Shown here: piece by piece, positions 50,953-63,692 of the stretch | Layout: each line of letters starts with the position of its first letter | How positions within the stretch are numbered: the first letter of the stretch is position 1 | NCBI GenBank assembly: GCA_900112785.1 | Contig: FONB01000017.1 | Coordinates: 26,785-90,784, forward strand | Length of the DNA: 64,000 nt | Reading direction: 5' to 3' | From: Phytobacter palmae | Lineage (GTDB): Bacteria; Pseudomonadota; Gammaproteobacteria; Enterobacterales; Enterobacteriaceae | Notes under the pieces: generated by a model | Databases searched by the model: none | What the model saw: the letters and a program-made list of their open reading frames with translations, nothing else | What the model was told of the DNA's origin: nothing | Translations under genes and position numbers: made by a program

Positions 50953-51717
50953 ATGGCTGTCGATGATACTCAACCGCTCATCACGCATTTGATTGAGCTA
51001 CGTAAGCGCCTGTTAAACTGCATCATTGCAGTTATCGTGATTTTTCTGGCGTTGGTTTATTTCGCCAATGACATCTATCAGATAGTCTCAGCGCCATTGA
51101 TTAAACAGATGCCGCTGGGGGCGACGATGATCGCAACCGATGTGGCATCGCCCTTTTTCACGCCGATCAAATTGACCTTCATGGTGTCGCTGATCCTTTC
51201 GGCACCAGTCATTCTTTATCAGGTATGGGCATTTGTGGCGCCGGCGCTCTACAAACATGAGCGCCGTCTGATCATCCCGTTGCTGGTTTCCAGTTCGCTG
51301 CTGTTCTATATCGGTATGGCATTCGCCTATTTCGTGGTGTTCCCGCTGGCGTTTGGCTTCCTGACGCATACGGCACCGGAAGGGGTACTTGTCTCGACCG
51401 ATATTGCCAGCTATTTGAATTTCGTCATGGGGCTGTTTATGGCCTTTGGCGTCGCGTTTGAAGTCCCTGTCGCCATTGTGCTGCTGTGCTGGATGGGTGT
51501 AACTACGCCGCAATCACTGCGTCAGAAACGGCCGTATGTGCTGGTGGGGGCATTTGTGGTGGGCATGTTGCTGACGCCGCCGGATGTTTTCTCCCAGACG
51601 CTGCTGGCTATCCCCATGTACTGTCTGTTTGAGGTGGGCGTCTTTTTCGCACGCTTCTATACGGGCAAACGCCGTCAGGTTGACGAAGACGAAGAAGAAA
51701 CCACTACAGAAGAGTAA
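50953..51717 (+). CDS. tatC: Sec-independent translocase subunit TatC
   Basis: 254 aa (E. coli 258) with six helices. The N-terminal cytoplasmic signature [13 protein letters not shown] and the conserved [27 protein letters not shown] region are intact, as is the second signature ERRLIIPLL. Acts as the twin-arginine signal receptor. Acidic C-terminal tail ([11 protein letters not shown]). Confidence 0.97.
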   Translation: MAVDDTQPLITHLIELRKRLLNCIIAVIVIFLALVYFANDIYQIVSAPLIKQMPLGATMIATDVASPFFTPIKLTFMVSLILSAPVILYQVWAFVAPALYKHERRLIIPLLVSSSLLFYIGMAFAYFVVFPLAFGFLTHTAPEGVLVSTDIASYLNFVMGLFMAFGVAFEVPVAIVLLCWMGVTTPQSLRQKRPYVLVGAFVVGMLLTPPDVFSQTLLAIPMYCLFEVGVFFARFYTGKRRQVDEDEEETTTEE

Positions 51718-51723
51718 ATCCAG

Positions 51724-51745
51724 CCGCCCGTCAGGGCGGTTGTTG
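51724..51745 (+). terminator. Weak hairpin after tatC
   Basis: CCGCCC (51724-51729) pairs with GGGCGG (51734-51739) with a GTCA loop, followed by TTGTTGT. Short stem and poor U tract; it probably attenuates rather than stops transcription into tatD. Confidence 0.4.
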
Positions 51746-51758
51746 TCTGGAGCGCTGT

Positions 51759-52541
51759 ATGTTTGATATCGGTGTGAATCTCACCAGTTCCCGGTTTGCC
51801 AAAGATCGTGATGATGTGGTGGCGCGTGCGCAGGCGGCGGGTGTTTGCGGTATGCTGCTTACGGGCACCAGTCTGCATGAAAGCCTGCAGGCACAGCAAC
51901 TGGCAAAGCACTACTCGCGCTGTTGGTCCACCGCCGGCGTACACCCACACGACAGCAGTAGCTGGACACAGGAAACGGCAGACGCTCTGCGGCAACTTGC
52001 CGGACTGCCAGAAGTAGTGGCAATTGGAGAGTGTGGGCTCGATTTCAATCGTAATTTCTCTACCCCCGAAGAGCAGGAACGGGCTTTTTCCGCGCAACTG
52101 GCGCTGGCGGCAGAACTTGCTATGCCCGTTTTTTTACACTGTCGCGATGCCCATGACCGATTTCTGGCGCTGCTGGATCCGTGGCTTCCTCGCTTGCCCG
52201 GCGCGGTGCTGCACTGTTTTACCGGCACGTTACAGGAAGCACAAGCGTGTCTGGCGCGGGGGATCTATCTGGGAATTACCGGCTGGGTGTGTGATGAACG
52301 ACGTGGACTGGAACTGCGCGAGGTATTGCCGCATATCCCTGCAGACCGTCTGTTTGTTGAAACGGATGCGCCGTATTTGCTACCACGCGATTTGTCGCCG
52401 AAACCCGCATCAAGTCGCAACGAACCCGCCTATCTGGGGCATATTCTGGCCCGTGTTGCTCAGTTGCGCGGTGAAGATGTCCAGTGGCTTAGTGACGTGA
52501 CCAGTCAAAACGTGCAAACACTGTTTGGCATCAGGCTTTAA
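51759..52541 (+). CDS. tatD: 3'-5' exo(deoxy)ribonuclease TatD
   Basis: TatD-family metal-dependent nuclease of 260 aa, the E. coli length. TIM-barrel motifs: [11 protein letters not shown] at the start (the first His pair is replaced as in other TatD proteins), [46 protein letters not shown] and [14 protein letters not shown]. Despite its operon it is not needed for Tat export; it acts in DNA repair and RNA quality control. Confidence 0.95.
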   Translation: MFDIGVNLTSSRFAKDRDDVVARAQAAGVCGMLLTGTSLHESLQAQQLAKHYSRCWSTAGVHPHDSSSWTQETADALRQLAGLPEVVAIGECGLDFNRNFSTPEEQERAFSAQLALAAELAMPVFLHCRDAHDRFLALLDPWLPRLPGAVLHCFTGTLQEAQACLARGIYLGITGWVCDERRGLELREVLPHIPADRLFVETDAPYLLPRDLSPKPASSRNEPAYLGHILARVAQLRGEDVQWLSDVTSQNVQTLFGIRL

Positions 52542-52548
52542 CGCGGGA

Positions 52549-53037
52549 TCAGACTTTACGGAAGTCGGTGTTTTTGATGCTCTGCAGCACCTGTTTATTC
52601 AGCAGATTAAGCAGCAGCATGGAACGGGCCTCGCCGTCTGGCTCTTTAAAGATAGCCTGTAACCCTTCCAGCGCCCCTTCGGTAATGATTACGCTATCGC
52701 CGGGGTATGGCGTTTCGGGGTCGGTAACACCCTCAGGTTTATACAGGGAAAGTTGATGGATGACCGTCGAAGGAACCTGTGCCGGGCTCGCGCCAAAACG
52801 GACAAAGTGGCTAACGCCGCGGGTAGCATTAATCGTCGTGGTGTGAATCACCTCGGGATCGAACTCGACAAACAGATAGTTTGGGAATAGCGGTTCGCTC
52901 ACCATGGTACGTTTGCCCCGAACCATTTTTTCCAGCGAGATCATTGGCGTCAGGCAGTTTACCGCCTGACGTTGAAGATGTTCCTGAGCGCGCTGGAGCT
53001 GGCCTCGTTTGCAGTAAAGTAAATACCAGGATTGCAT
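52549..53037 (-). CDS. rfaH: Transcription antiterminator RfaH
   Basis: NusG paralogue of 162 aa, the E. coli length, recruited to ops-containing operons (LPS core, capsule, secreted toxins). The NGN domain starts [24 protein letters not shown] and includes [12 protein letters not shown]; the C-terminal KOW domain with [21 protein letters not shown] switches between alpha-helical and beta-barrel folds. The start at 53035-53037 matches homologues; the frame extends 13 codons further without support. Convergent with tatD (7 bp apart). Confidence 0.96.
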   Translation of the reverse strand: MQSWYLLYCKRGQLQRAQEHLQRQAVNCLTPMISLEKMVRGKRTMVSEPLFPNYLFVEFDPEVIHTTTINATRGVSHFVRFGASPAQVPSTVIHQLSLYKPEGVTDPETPYPGDSVIITEGALEGLQAIFKEPDGEARSMLLLNLLNKQVLQSIKNTDFRKV

Positions 53038-53216
53038 AATGTTCTTTTCCGAAAGTTCGGTGAGCAAGCATACCAAAAGCCTGAGGCGATGGCGAAGTTG
53101 ATTATAACTGGCGACAATACTTACCGTCCTCTTTCACCTTGATTTAACAAAATTACAGCAACGTGAAGATGAACACCGTATAATAGAGCGCTTAGCAAGA
53201 GGCCATTATAAACCCC

Positions 53217-54701
53217 ATGAAATACCATGACCTACGTGATTTTCTGACGCTGCTTGAACAGCAGGGCGAATTAAAACGCATTACATTACCGGTTGATCCC
53301 CATCTGGAGATGACGGAAATTGCTGACCGCACCCTACGCGCGGGGGGACCGGCGTTACTGTTCGAAAACCCAAAAGGTTACACGATGCCGGTGCTATGCA
53401 ATTTGTTCGGTACACCGCGTCGGGTTGCGTTGGGTATGGGGCAGGAAGAGGTAAGCGCCCTGCGAGAAGTGGGGAAATTACTGGCCTTTCTGAAAGAGCC
53501 GGAGCCGCCGAAAGGCTTTCGCGACCTCTTCGATAAGCTCCCCCAGTTTAAACAAGTGCTGAACATGCCGACCAAACGGCTGCGCGGTGCGCCTTGCCAG
53601 CAAAAAGTGGTGCAGGGTAACGATGTCGATCTGACCAAAATCCCTGTCATGCAGTGCTGGCCCGATGATGTCGCGCCGCTGATTACGTGGGGGTTGACGG
53701 TTACGCGTGGGCCACAAAAAGAGCGCCAGAATTTAGGCATTTATCGCCAGCAACTGATTGGTAAAAATAAGCTGATCATGCGTTGGTTGTCACATCGCGG
53801 CGGCGCACTCGATTTTCAGGAGTGGTGCGCGGCGCATCCGGGCGAACGTTTCCCGGTCTCTGTAGCCCTGGGCGCAGACCCGGCGACGATTCTGGGCGCG
53901 GTGACGCCTGTTCCGGATACCCTGTCGGAATATGCTTTCGCCGGGTTACTGCGTGGCACCAAAACCGAAGTCGTCAAATGCCTCTCCAATGATTTAGAAG
54001 TCCCGGCCAGTGCGGAAATAGTACTGGAGGGCTATATTGAGCCTGGAGAGATGGCGCCGGAAGGCCCCTATGGCGACCATACAGGTTACTATAATGAGGT
54101 CGATAACTTCCCGGTTTTCACCGTCACGCATATTACCCAGCGTGAAGATGCAATTTATCATTCGACTTACACCGGACGCCCACCGGATGAACCCGCCGTG
54201 TTGGGTGTGGCGCTCAATGAAGTATTCGTTCCGATTTTGCAAAAGCAGTTCCCGGAAATTGTCGATTTTTATCTGCCGCCGGAGGGGTGTTCTTATCGCC
54301 TTGCGGTCGTCACGATGAAGAAACAGTACGCAGGTCATGCAAAACGCGTCATGATGGGTGTCTGGTCGTTCTTGCGCCAGTTTATGTACACCAAGTTCGT
54401 GATTGTCTGTGACGACGATGTCAATGCGCGCGACTGGAACGATGTTATTTGGGCTATCACCACCCGTATGGACCCGGCACGGGACACGGTACTGGTGGAG
54501 AACACGCCAATTGATTACCTGGACTTTGCCTCGCCGGTTTCCGGGCTTGGCTCTAAAATGGGCCTGGATGCCACCAATAAATGGCCTGGCGAAACCGAAC
54601 GAGAGTGGGGACGCCCCATCAGGAAAGATCCTGACGTGACGGCGCGTATCGACGCTATCTGGGAGGATCTGGCCATTTTTAGTAACGGTAAAGGTGCCTG
54701 A
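53217..54701 (+). CDS. ubiD: 4-hydroxy-3-polyprenylbenzoate decarboxylase
   Basis: Prenylated-FMN-dependent decarboxylase of ubiquinone synthesis; needs the cofactor made by UbiX. 494 aa starting [22 protein letters not shown] (E. coli has three extra residues at the start that are not encoded here). Recognisable: [32 protein letters not shown] and [23 protein letters not shown] with the conserved glutamates. It is transcribed divergently from rfaH, with 179 bp between. Confidence 0.96.
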   Translation: MKYHDLRDFLTLLEQQGELKRITLPVDPHLEMTEIADRTLRAGGPALLFENPKGYTMPVLCNLFGTPRRVALGMGQEEVSALREVGKLLAFLKEPEPPKGFRDLFDKLPQFKQVLNMPTKRLRGAPCQQKVVQGNDVDLTKIPVMQCWPDDVAPLITWGLTVTRGPQKERQNLGIYRQQLIGKNKLIMRWLSHRGGALDFQEWCAAHPGERFPVSVALGADPATILGAVTPVPDTLSEYAFAGLLRGTKTEVVKCLSNDLEVPASAEIVLEGYIEPGEMAPEGPYGDHTGYYNEVDNFPVFTVTHITQREDAIYHSTYTGRPPDEPAVLGVALNEVFVPILQKQFPEIVDFYLPPEGCSYRLAVVTMKKQYAGHAKRVMMGVWSFLRQFMYTKFVIVCDDDVNARDWNDVIWAITTRMDPARDTVLVENTPIDYLDFASPVSGLGSKMGLDATNKWPGETEREWGRPIRKDPDVTARIDAIWEDLAIFSNGKGA

Positions 54702-54761
54702 CGCGCCACCGTTTTCCGCCAGACATTACGACAACGAGTATGAACCCGACAGAGGGAGCGC

Positions 54762-55463
54762 ATGACAACCTTAAGCTGTAAAGTGACCTCGGTAGACGCC
54801 ATCACCGATACCGTATATCGCGTCCGTTTAGTGCCGGAAGCGGCGTTTTCTTTTCGCGCTGGCCAGTACTTAATGGTAGTGATGGATGAACGAGATAAAC
54901 GCCCCTTCTCTCTGGCATCCACGCCGAGCCAGCATGATTTTATCGAACTGCATATTGGCGCATCCGAATTAAATCTTTACGCCATGGCGGTGATGGACCG
55001 CATCCTGAAAGACCGGGAAATTGTGGTGGATCTTCCGCATGGTGACGCCTGGCTGCGTGACGATGAAGAACGTCCGCTGGTGTTGATTGCCGGGGGGACA
55101 GGCTTCTCCTATGCGCGCTCCATTCTGCTGACGGCGCTTGAGCAAAACCCGAACCGTGATATCACCATTTATTGGGGCGGGCGTGAAGAGAAGCATTTGT
55201 ATGACCTGTCTGAGCTGGAAGCGCTGTCCGTTGATCACCCGAACCTGCGCGTGGTGCCGGTTGTTGAGCAGCCGGAAGAGAACTGGCGTGGGCGCAGTGG
55301 AACCGTACTGACCGCGGTATTGCAGGATTTCGGTACGCTGGCAGAGCATGATATTTATATTGCCGGACGTTTTGAGATGGCGAAAATCGCCCGTGACCTG
55401 TTCTGTAATGAACGTGGCGCGCGTGAAGACCGTCTGTTTGGCGATGCCTTCGCATTTATTTAA
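54762..55463 (+). CDS. fre: NAD(P)H-flavin reductase
   Basis: 233-aa ferredoxin-reductase-superfamily enzyme that reduces free FMN and riboflavin with NAD(P)H; supplies reduced flavin, activates ribonucleotide reductase and reduces ferric chelates. The flavin-binding motif is RPFSLAS, the NAD-binding [12 protein letters not shown], and the C-terminal [18 protein letters not shown]. 60 bp after ubiD. Confidence 0.96.
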   Translation: MTTLSCKVTSVDAITDTVYRVRLVPEAAFSFRAGQYLMVVMDERDKRPFSLASTPSQHDFIELHIGASELNLYAMAVMDRILKDREIVVDLPHGDAWLRDDEERPLVLIAGGTGFSYARSILLTALEQNPNRDITIYWGGREEKHLYDLSELEALSVDHPNLRVVPVVEQPEENWRGRSGTVLTAVLQDFGTLAEHDIYIAGRFEMAKIARDLFCNERGAREDRLFGDAFAFI

Positions 55464-55471
55464 GCCTTCCC

Positions 55472-55504
55472 GAAAACCACTCCTTCATGGTGGGGGTGGT
55501 TTTC
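55472..55504 (+). terminator. fre terminator candidate
   Basis: GAAAACCAC (55472-55480) pairs with GTGGTTTTC (55496-55504), extended by CTCC/GGGG-type pairs toward the loop, 8 bp after the fre stop. The complementary A and T ends allow use from either side, including for the convergent gene ending at 55510. Confidence 0.6.
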
Positions 55505-55509
55505 AGCAA

Positions 55510-55857
55510 TCACTCATCCAGGCTGTAGAAGTAAACAAACAGCGGCTTATCGTTTTCTGACAGACACATCATCTTTCCTGTCGCGCCTTCTTTTGTTTCG
55601 AGGCTTGCCTTCACCCTGGTCGCAATATGCTGGCTACCGATGTTTTCATCGAAACGTTCAATAACCGCAGTGCTGGCGTTCGGCCTGGCGGTTTGTAGTT
55701 TCGCATATAACCCCTGATTGTCAGCCCTGAGCTTGTTGAGCCCAAACGTCAGGCAGCGTTGTGCCATGATCTGTTCCTGACGGGGCTCGCCGTTTGCCAA
55801 AGCGAAGGCGGGGAGCAGGGCAAAAAGACAGGATAAAATCAGTCGCGTTTTCTTCAT
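55510..55857 (-). CDS. Small exported protein of unknown function
   Basis: 115-aa product with a convincing signal peptide MKKTRLILSCLFALLPAFALA, cleaved before NGEPRQEQ. The mature ~94 residues contain two cysteines (in AQRCLTFGLNKL and GKMMCLSENDK), which could form a disulfide in the periplasm, and a C-terminal PLFVYFYSLDE. I recognise no domain. It sits between fre and the fadBA terminator, where E. coli K-12 has no gene. The start follows the signal peptide; the longer frame to 55956 runs through the fadA terminator and is unlikely. Confidence 0.65.
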   Translation of the reverse strand: MKKTRLILSCLFALLPAFALANGEPRQEQIMAQRCLTFGLNKLRADNQGLYAKLQTARPNASTAVIERFDENIGSQHIATRVKASLETKEGATGKMMCLSENDKPLFVYFYSLDE

Positions 55858-55921
55858 TTCATTTACTTGTATATGGGTAGTCTCTGAGGGAAGTGTAAAG
55901 GATCGGGTGGGGGTGCGAAAT

Positions 55922-55946
55922 AAAAAGCCCGCCCCTGACAGGCGGG
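55922..55946 (-). terminator. Terminator downstream of fadBA
   Basis: On the minus strand CCCGCC (complement of 55941-55946) and GGCGGG (complement of 55928-55933) pair around a 7-base loop and are followed by C then TTTTT (55922-55926). It lies 150 bp beyond the fadA stop, after a repeat element, and just upstream of the small exported gene. Confidence 0.7.
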
Positions 55947-55976
55947 AAAACGGCAACTAAACATTGTGGTGGGATG

Positions 55977-56090
55977 CCTGTAGGCCGGGCAAGCGAAGCG
56001 CTACTGGCAAACATGCCGGATGACGATGTGGGTGCGTCTTGCGCGGCCTGTGATACTGGACGGCCCGGCACCGTTTCTTACGATGCCGGG
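55977..56090. repeat. REP-like elements downstream of fadA
   Basis: TGTAGGCCGGGCAAGCGAAGCGC matches the enterobacterial REP consensus half (GTAGGCCGGATAAGCGAAGCGC); it is followed by GCCGGATGACGATG and a second GC-rich palindrome GGCCCGGCACCG near 56060. These lie in the 3' region of the fadBA message, a common REP position. Confidence 0.7.
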
Positions 56091-56097
56091 GCGCGTG

Positions 56098-57270
<1,173 letters not shown>

Positions 57271-59460
57271 TTAAGCCGTTTTCAGTTCGCCTGCCGGACG
57301 AGCAGGTTCAACCGGGGGATAATACGCTTCGTTCTGACGCGCTTTCTCGCGCAGCCCAGCCGGAACTTCATAAAGCGGGCCGAGATGCTGGAACTGGTGC
57401 GCCATATCGAGATATTTTGCGCTGCCGAGCGTATCGAGCCAGCGGAATGCGCCACCGTGGAACGGAGGGAAACCGAGACCGTAGACCAGCGCCATATCGG
57501 CTTCTGCCGGACTGGCGATAATGCCCTCTTCCAGGCAGCGCACAACTTCGTTGACCATCGGGATCATCATGCGAGCGATAATCTCATCGTCGCTAAAGTC
57601 GCGCTTCGGCTGGCTAACTTCTGCCAGCAGGCTATCCACCTCGGCATCTTCTTCTTTCTTCGGCTTACCTTTGCTGTCTTCTTTATAGCGCCAGAAGCCA
57701 AGGCCATTTTTCTGTCCGAAGCGGCTGGCGTCGAACAGCGCGTCGATAGCATCGCGATAATCTTTCTGCATCCGCTGCGGGAAACCAGCGGCCATCACGG
57801 CCTGAGCGTGATGTGCTGTGTCGATACCGACCACATCCAGCAAATATGCCGGACCCATTGGCCAGCCGAAGACTTTCTCCATGATTTTATCGACCTTGCG
57901 GAAATCCGCGCCGTCACGCAGCAACTGACTAAAGCCGGCAAAATAAGGGAACAGCACGCGGTTGACGAAAAAGCCCGGACAGTCATTCACCACGATCGGC
58001 GTTTTGCCCATTTTGCTTGCCCATGCCACCACGCTGGCGATGGTCTCATCAGACGTTTTTTCACCGCGAATGACTTCAACCAGCGGCATACGGTGTACCG
58101 GGTTGAAGAAGTGCATCCCGCAGAAGTTTTCCGGGCGTTTGAGCACGCTGGCCAGCTCGGAAATAGGAATCGTTGAGGTATTCGAAGCCAGAACGGTGTC
58201 GGGACGTACCTTCTCCTCCGTTTCCGCCAGTACCGCTTTTTTCACTTTCGGGTTTTCAACAACGGCTTCGACCACCACATCCACACGCTCAAATCCGGCA
58301 TAGTCGAGGGTCGGATGAATAGTCGAAATTACCCCCGCCAGTTTCAAACCGTCGATCTTGCCGCGTTCAAGCTGCTTATTGAGTAACTTACCCGCTTCAC
58401 CCATACCCAGCTTCAGCGATTTGTCATTGATATCTTTCATGATGACCGGCACGCCTTTCCAGGCCGACTGATAGGCTATCCCGCCGCCCATAATCCCTGC
58501 ACCCAGTACAGCGGCCTGTTTTGGCGTCTCAACATCCCTGGTCAGTTTTTTCGCTTTTCCTTTCACATACTGATCATTAAGGAAGATACCAACCAGTGCG
58601 CGGGCTTCTTTACTGCGCGCCAGGGGAACGAAACTTTGATTTTCAAGCTTCAGGGCTTCTTCACGACCAAAGCGAGCAGCCGCTTCAATGGTTTTAACCG
58701 CTGTCATGGGCGCGGGATAATGTTTGCCAGCTGTCTGCGCGACCATGCCTTTGGCGATGGTGAAGCTCATGGTGGCTTCAATTTTACTTAAGTGCAGTGG
58801 CTCCAGCTTCGGCTGACGTTTGGCTTTCCAGTCAAGATCGCCGTTAATCGCCTGGCGTAAAATCGCCACCGCACCCGCTTTTAATTTTTCCGGCTGAACC
58901 ACGCCATCGACCAGGCCGATTTTCAGCGCCTCTTCGGCACCGACATCTTTCCCGGCAGCAATGATTTCCAGCGCACTGTCTGCACCCAGCAGACGTGGCA
59001 TACGGACGGAGCCGCCAAAGCCCGGCATAATGCCCAGCTTGGTTTCCGGCAGGCCGATGCGCAGGTCCGGCGTCGCCAGGCGATAGTCGGTCGCCAGCAC
59101 GCACTCGCAGCCACCACCCAGCGCATAGCCATTGACGGCGGAAAGGGTCGGTACTGGCAAATCTTCCAGGCGATTGAACACGCTATTGGCAAAGTGCAGC
59201 CAGGTACTCAGTTGTTCTGCCGGAACGAGGAACAGTGAGAGGAATTCGGTAATGTCGGCACCGACAATAAACGCTGCTTTTTCTGAACGCAGCAGCAGAC
59301 CTTTTAAATCCGCTTGTTTTTCCAGCACGTCCAGCGCCTGGCCGAGGCTGGCTACGGTTGCCGTATCTAATTTATTCACCGACCCGGGGGCATCGAACAC
59401 CAGTTCGGCAATGCCATCTTCCAGCCAGTTGATATATAGGGTATCGCCTTTGTAGAGCAT
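57271..59460 (-). CDS. fadB: Fatty acid oxidation complex alpha subunit FadB
   Basis: Multifunctional enoyl-CoA hydratase/3-hydroxyacyl-CoA dehydrogenase/isomerase/epimerase. 729 aa, as in E. coli, starting [20 protein letters not shown] (ATG at 59458-59460); the 52-codon upstream extension of the frame is not conserved and covers the FadR operator. N-terminal crotonase domain with [18 protein letters not shown] and [14 protein letters not shown]; the dehydrogenase domain starts [13 protein letters not shown] and has the catalytic [13 protein letters not shown]. Confidence 0.97.
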   Translation of the reverse strand: MLYKGDTLYINWLEDGIAELVFDAPGSVNKLDTATVASLGQALDVLEKQADLKGLLLRSEKAAFIVGADITEFLSLFLVPAEQLSTWLHFANSVFNRLEDLPVPTLSAVNGYALGGGCECVLATDYRLATPDLRIGLPETKLGIMPGFGGSVRMPRLLGADSALEIIAAGKDVGAEEALKIGLVDGVVQPEKLKAGAVAILRQAINGDLDWKAKRQPKLEPLHLSKIEATMSFTIAKGMVAQTAGKHYPAPMTAVKTIEAAARFGREEALKLENQSFVPLARSKEARALVGIFLNDQYVKGKAKKLTRDVETPKQAAVLGAGIMGGGIAYQSAWKGVPVIMKDINDKSLKLGMGEAGKLLNKQLERGKIDGLKLAGVISTIHPTLDYAGFERVDVVVEAVVENPKVKKAVLAETEEKVRPDTVLASNTSTIPISELASVLKRPENFCGMHFFNPVHRMPLVEVIRGEKTSDETIASVVAWASKMGKTPIVVNDCPGFFVNRVLFPYFAGFSQLLRDGADFRKVDKIMEKVFGWPMGPAYLLDVVGIDTAHHAQAVMAAGFPQRMQKDYRDAIDALFDASRFGQKNGLGFWRYKEDSKGKPKKEEDAEVDSLLAEVSQPKRDFSDDEIIARMMIPMVNEVVRCLEEGIIASPAEADMALVYGLGFPPFHGGAFRWLDTLGSAKYLDMAHQFQHLGPLYEVPAGLREKARQNEAYYPPVEPARPAGELKTA

Positions 59461-59485
59461 GTCAGTCTCCTGAATCCAGCAAGGG

Positions 59486-59502
59486 ATCTGGTCATACCAG
59501 AT
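59486..59502. promoter_or_regulatory. FadR operator of fadBA
   Basis: ATCTGGTCATACCAGAT is a 17-bp near-perfect palindrome agreeing with the FadR operator of E. coli fadBA (ATCTGGTACGACCAGAT). It lies 26 bp upstream of the fadB start, between the divergent fadB and pepQ genes, and implies repression relieved by long-chain acyl-CoA. Confidence 0.85.
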
Positions 59503-59649
59503 GAAGCGGAGTGTGGTTTTTATGTTAATAAATTGCAAATTTATCTTTAAAAAATTGCTGGTTTGATCACGCTCAGCCGAAATCACCCTGGCGGGATCAG
59601 GTATGCTAAGATGCAAAAACTTGAGCTCAAAAAAACAGAAGGAAAAATG

Positions 59650-60981
59650 ATGGACTCACTGGCTGCGCTGTATAAAAGTCATATCGTTACGTTACAGGAA
59701 CGTACCCGGGACGTACTGGCCCGCTTTAAACTGGACGCGCTGTTGATTCACTCCGGTGAACTGTTCAATGTCTTTCTCGACGACCATCCGTACCCTTTCA
59801 AAGTCAATCCGCAGTTTAAAGCCTGGGTGCCGGTCACACAGGTTCCAAATTGCTGGTTGTTGGTTGATGGCGTTAACAAGCCGAAACTGTGGTTCTACCT
59901 GCCGGTTGATTACTGGCACAACGTTGAACCGTTGCCTACCTCTTTCTGGACTGATGACGTTGAGGTGATTGCCCTGCCGAAAGCCGACGGTATTGGCAGC
60001 CTGTTGCCTGCTGCTCGCGGCAATATTGGGTATATCGGCCCTGTACCGGAACGTGCGCTTTCGCTGGATATCGCCGCCAGTAACATTAACCCGAAAGGGG
60101 TGATCGATTACCTGCACTATTACCGCGCCTATAAAACGGATTATGAACTGGCGTGCATGCGGGAAGCACAGAAAACAGCGGTGATGGGTCATCGCGCGGC
60201 GGAAGAGGCGTTTCGTTCCGGGATGAGTGAGTTTGATATCAACCTGGCTTATCTGACGGCGACCGGGCATCGCGACACCGACGTACCTTACAGCAATATC
60301 GTGGCGCTCAATGAGCACGCTGCCGTACTTCATTACACTAAGCTGGATCACCGCGCGCCGGCTGAGCTGCGTAGCTTCCTGCTGGATGCGGGGGCGGAAT
60401 ATAACGGTTATGCTGCAGACCTGACCCGTACATGGTCCGCCAACAGCGATAACGATTATGCCCATCTGGTAAAAGATGTTAACGATGAACAACTGGCGCT
60501 GATTGCCACAATGAAGGCGGGGGTGAACTACACCGAGTACCACCTCCAGTTCCATCAACGTATCGCGAAGCTGCTACGTAAACATCAGATAATCTCTGAT
60601 ATAAGCGAAGAGGCGATGGTCGAAAACGACCTGACTGGTCCGTTTATGCCGCACGGAATTGGTCACCCGCTAGGCCTGCAGGTACATGATGTCGCAGGCT
60701 TTATGCAGGATGATACCGGCACGCACCTGGCGGCGCCGTCCAAATACCCTTATTTGCGTTGCACGCGTGTATTGCAACCGCGCATGGTGCTGACTATTGA
60801 ACCAGGCATCTACTTTATTGAGTCACTGCTGGCAAACTGGCGTGAAGGCAAGTTCAGTAAGCACTTCAACTGGCAGAAAATTGAGGCGCTTAAACCGTTC
60901 GGCGGCATTCGTATCGAAGACAATGTCGTCATTCACGAAAACGGCATCGAAAACATGACGCGTGATTTAAAACTGGCGTAA
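59650..60981 (+). CDS. pepQ: Xaa-Pro dipeptidase
   Basis: Prolidase of the M24 (pita-bread) family, 443 aa as in E. coli. Metal ligands: [19 protein letters not shown] (two Asp), [14 protein letters not shown] (His), TIEPGIYFI (Glu) and GIRIEDNVV (Glu). Two ATGs (59647, 59650) follow AGAAGGA at 59637-59643; the second matches homologues (MDSLAALY) and has better spacing. Overlaps the first base of yigZ (TAATGG). Confidence 0.96.
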   Translation: MDSLAALYKSHIVTLQERTRDVLARFKLDALLIHSGELFNVFLDDHPYPFKVNPQFKAWVPVTQVPNCWLLVDGVNKPKLWFYLPVDYWHNVEPLPTSFWTDDVEVIALPKADGIGSLLPAARGNIGYIGPVPERALSLDIAASNINPKGVIDYLHYYRAYKTDYELACMREAQKTAVMGHRAAEEAFRSGMSEFDINLAYLTATGHRDTDVPYSNIVALNEHAAVLHYTKLDHRAPAELRSFLLDAGAEYNGYAADLTRTWSANSDNDYAHLVKDVNDEQLALIATMKAGVNYTEYHLQFHQRIAKLLRKHQIISDISEEAMVENDLTGPFMPHGIGHPLGLQVHDVAGFMQDDTGTHLAAPSKYPYLRCTRVLQPRMVLTIEPGIYFIESLLANWREGKFSKHFNWQKIEALKPFGGIRIEDNVVIHENGIENMTRDLKLA

Positions 60982-61595
60982 TGGATAACTGGCTGATACC
61001 GGCAGCGCCGGTCACCTTTGTTGAAGAGATCAAGAAAAGCCGTTTTATCACATGCCTGGCTCACACTGAGGGGGTGGAAGCGGCGAAGGCGTTTGTCGAG
61101 TCAGTGCGTGCTGAACACCCGGATGCGCGGCATCACTGCGTGGCCTGGGTTGCCGGACCGCCGAATGATTCGCAGCAACTGGGCTTTTCTGACGATGGTG
61201 AACCTGCGGGAACAGCCGGAAAACCGATGCTCGCCCAGCTAATGGGAAGTGGGATCGGAGAAATCACCGCCGTAGTGGTACGCTACTACGGCGGCGTGCT
61301 ATTAGGTACCGGTGGCCTGGTCAAAGCTTACGGCGGTGGCGTGAGCCAGGCACTTGCGCAGTTAACGACGCTGCGCAAGACGCCACTAACCGAATATACT
61401 TTGCAATGTGAATATGGGCAGTTGAGCGGGGTTGAAACCCTGCTGGGGCAGTTTTCCGGCAAGATTGTTGCGAGTGAATACGAGGTGTTTGTTCGACTTC
61501 GGGTGGCGCTCCCACAATCTGAACAGGCTGCTTTTTCAACAAAACTTGCTGATTTCAGTCGTGGTGCGTTGCAATTACACAAGATTGAAGAATAA
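60981..61595 (+). CDS. yigZ: IMPACT-family protein YigZ
   Basis: 204-aa UPF0029/IMPACT family protein. The N-terminal domain carries the family signature SDDGEPAGTAGKPMLAQL and RYYGGVLLGTGGLVKAY (residues ~72-115); the C-terminal domain is ferredoxin-like. Its eukaryotic relative IMPACT inhibits GCN2; the bacterial role is unknown. Coupled to pepQ, with trkH 39 bp downstream. Confidence 0.94.
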   Translation: MDNWLIPAAPVTFVEEIKKSRFITCLAHTEGVEAAKAFVESVRAEHPDARHHCVAWVAGPPNDSQQLGFSDDGEPAGTAGKPMLAQLMGSGIGEITAVVVRYYGGVLLGTGGLVKAYGGGVSQALAQLTTLRKTPLTEYTLQCEYGQLSGVETLLGQFSGKIVASEYEVFVRLRVALPQSEQAAFSTKLADFSRGALQLHKIEE

Positions 61596-61634
61596 TCCCC
61601 ACCTAATTTTTGCGTACCTAAGGAAGCGGCAGAG

Positions 61635-63086
61635 ATGCATTTTCGTGCCATAACCCGAATTGTTGGACTTCTGATCATTCTCTTTTCCGGGACGATGATT
61701 CTGCCAGGGCTGGTTGCACTTATCTATCGTGATGGCGCAGGAAGGGCATTCACACAGACATTCTTTGTCGCGCTGGCGATAGGCTCCCTGCTGTGGTGGC
61801 CTAACCGCCGTGAAAAGAGCGAGCTGAAATCGCGCGAGGGCTTTCTGATCGTTGTGCTGTTCTGGACCGTGCTGGGAAGTGTGGGGGCGCTGCCCTTTAT
61901 CTTCTCTGAAAGCCCGAACCTGACGGTGACAGATGCCTTTTTCGAATCGTTCTCTGGTTTAACGACAACGGGGGCCACCACGCTGGTGGGGCTGGACTCG
62001 TTGCCTCATGCGATTCTCTTTTATCGTCAGATGCTCCAGTGGTTTGGTGGTATGGGGATCATCGTGCTGGCGGTGGCCATCCTGCCTATTCTGGGCGTTG
62101 GGGGCATGCAGCTCTATCGCGCGGAAATGCCGGGGCCCTTAAAAGACAATAAAATGCGCCCGCGTATTGCCGAAACGGCAAAGACGCTCTGGCTCATCTA
62201 TGTATTGCTGACCATCGCCTGTGCGCTGGCGTTGTGGTTTGCCGGAATGCCCGCTTTCGATGCGATTGGGCACAGCTTCTCGACCATCGCGATTGGCGGC
62301 TTTTCGACACATGATGCCAGTGTGGGTTACTTCGACAGCCCGACGATTAACACCATTATTGCTATCTTTCTGCTGATCTCGGGTTGTAACTACGGCCTGC
62401 ACTTCTCTCTACTCAGCGGTCGTAGCCTGAAAGTGTACTGGCGCGACCCTGAATTTCGCATGTTCATCGGCGTGCAACTGACGCTGGTGGTGATCTGCAC
62501 CGTGGTGCTGTGGTTCCATAATGTATACAGCTCGGCGATGACGACGCTCAATCAGGCCTTTTTCCAGGTGGTGTCGATGGCGACAACCGCTGGCTTTACG
62601 ACCGACAGTATCTCTCGCTGGCCATTATTCCTGCCGGTGTTGTTGCTTTGCTCAGCCTTTATCGGGGGCTGTGCGGGATCGACGGGGGGCGGCCTGAAAG
62701 TCATTCGTATCCTGCTACTGTTTAAACAGGGTAACCGTGAGCTGAAACGTCTGGTGCACCCGAACGCGGTATATAGCATTAAACTGGGGAACCGCGCTCT
62801 GCCGGAGCGTATCCTTGAAGCGGTATGGGGCTTCTTCTCCGCCTATGCATTGGTGTTTATCGTCAGCATGCTGGCGATCATAGCGACCGGCGTGGATGAC
62901 TTCTCCGCATTCGCTTCTGTAGTGGCAACGCTCAATAACCTGGGACCCGGGCTTGGCGTAGTGGCGGATAACTTCGCCAGCATGAACCCGATTGCGAAAT
63001 GGATCCTGATTGCCAATATGCTGTTTGGCCGTCTTGAGGTCTTTACCTTATTGGTACTGTTCACGCCGACCTTCTGGCGCGAATAA
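61635..63086 (+). CDS. trkH: Trk system potassium uptake protein TrkH
   Basis: 483-aa K+ channel-like transporter of the Trk/Ktr/HKT superfamily, the E. coli length, with four M1-P-M2 repeats. The pore segments with selectivity-filter glycines are visible: [37 protein letters not shown] and [10 protein letters not shown]. The intramembrane loop segment [14 protein letters not shown] gates the pore. Works with the NAD/ATP-binding TrkA, encoded elsewhere. Confidence 0.97.
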   Translation: MHFRAITRIVGLLIILFSGTMILPGLVALIYRDGAGRAFTQTFFVALAIGSLLWWPNRREKSELKSREGFLIVVLFWTVLGSVGALPFIFSESPNLTVTDAFFESFSGLTTTGATTLVGLDSLPHAILFYRQMLQWFGGMGIIVLAVAILPILGVGGMQLYRAEMPGPLKDNKMRPRIAETAKTLWLIYVLLTIACALALWFAGMPAFDAIGHSFSTIAIGGFSTHDASVGYFDSPTINTIIAIFLLISGCNYGLHFSLLSGRSLKVYWRDPEFRMFIGVQLTLVVICTVVLWFHNVYSSAMTTLNQAFFQVVSMATTAGFTTDSISRWPLFLPVLLLCSAFIGGCAGSTGGGLKVIRILLLFKQGNRELKRLVHPNAVYSIKLGNRALPERILEAVWGFFSAYALVFIVSMLAIIATGVDDFSAFASVVATLNNLGPGLGVVADNFASMNPIAKWILIANMLFGRLEVFTLLVLFTPTFWRE

Positions 63087-63097
63087 GGGAGCTATAC

Positions 63098-63640
63098 GTG
63101 AAAACGCTAATTTTGTTTTCTACTCGTGATGGGCAAACGCGTGAGATTGCCGCCTGTTTGGCCTCGCAATTAAACGAACTGGGTGTGAGTACCGATGTGC
63201 TCAACCTCAATCGCGTTGGAGCGATTGACTGGCCAGCCTATGAGCGCGTCATCATCGGCGCTTCTATTCGTTATGGTCATTTCCATCCGGCGCTGGACAG
63301 TTTCGTAAAGCAGCACCAGAAAAAACTGAATGCCTTGCCCAGTGCGTTCTTCTCCGTAAACCTTGTTGCACGTAAGCCCGAGAAACGCACCCCTCAGACC
63401 AACAACTACACTCGTAAGTTTTTGCTGCGTTCACCATGGCGTCCTGATGAGTGCGTGGTGTTTGCAGGGGCGCTACGTTATCCACGTTATCGCTGGTTTG
63501 ATCGCCTGATGATTCGACTCATTATGAAGATGACGGGTGGCGAAACGGATACCAGTAAAGAAGTGGTCTACACCGACTGGCAGCAGGTGACAGAATTTGC
63601 GCATAAAATCGCTCAGTTAAACAGCAAAGCGCCGGTTTAA
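63098..63640 (+). CDS. hemG: Protoporphyrinogen oxidase HemG (menaquinone/ubiquinone dependent)
   Basis: Flavodoxin-like protoporphyrinogen IX dehydrogenase of 180 aa (E. coli 181) starting at GTG. The FMN phosphate loop is [27 protein letters not shown] and the HemG-specific insert with [20 protein letters not shown] distinguish it from ordinary flavodoxins. Passes electrons to the respiratory quinone pool. It lies 11 bp after trkH and immediately upstream of an rRNA operon, as in E. coli rrnA. Confidence 0.96.
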   Translation: MKTLILFSTRDGQTREIAACLASQLNELGVSTDVLNLNRVGAIDWPAYERVIIGASIRYGHFHPALDSFVKQHQKKLNALPSAFFSVNLVARKPEKRTPQTNNYTRKFLLRSPWRPDECVVFAGALRYPRYRWFDRLMIRLIMKMTGGETDTSKEVVYTDWQQVTEFAHKIAQLNSKAPV

Positions 63641-63692
63641 CCGCCGCTATGAATGAAATATGAGCGAACGATAATTTTTTTGAATTTTATGC

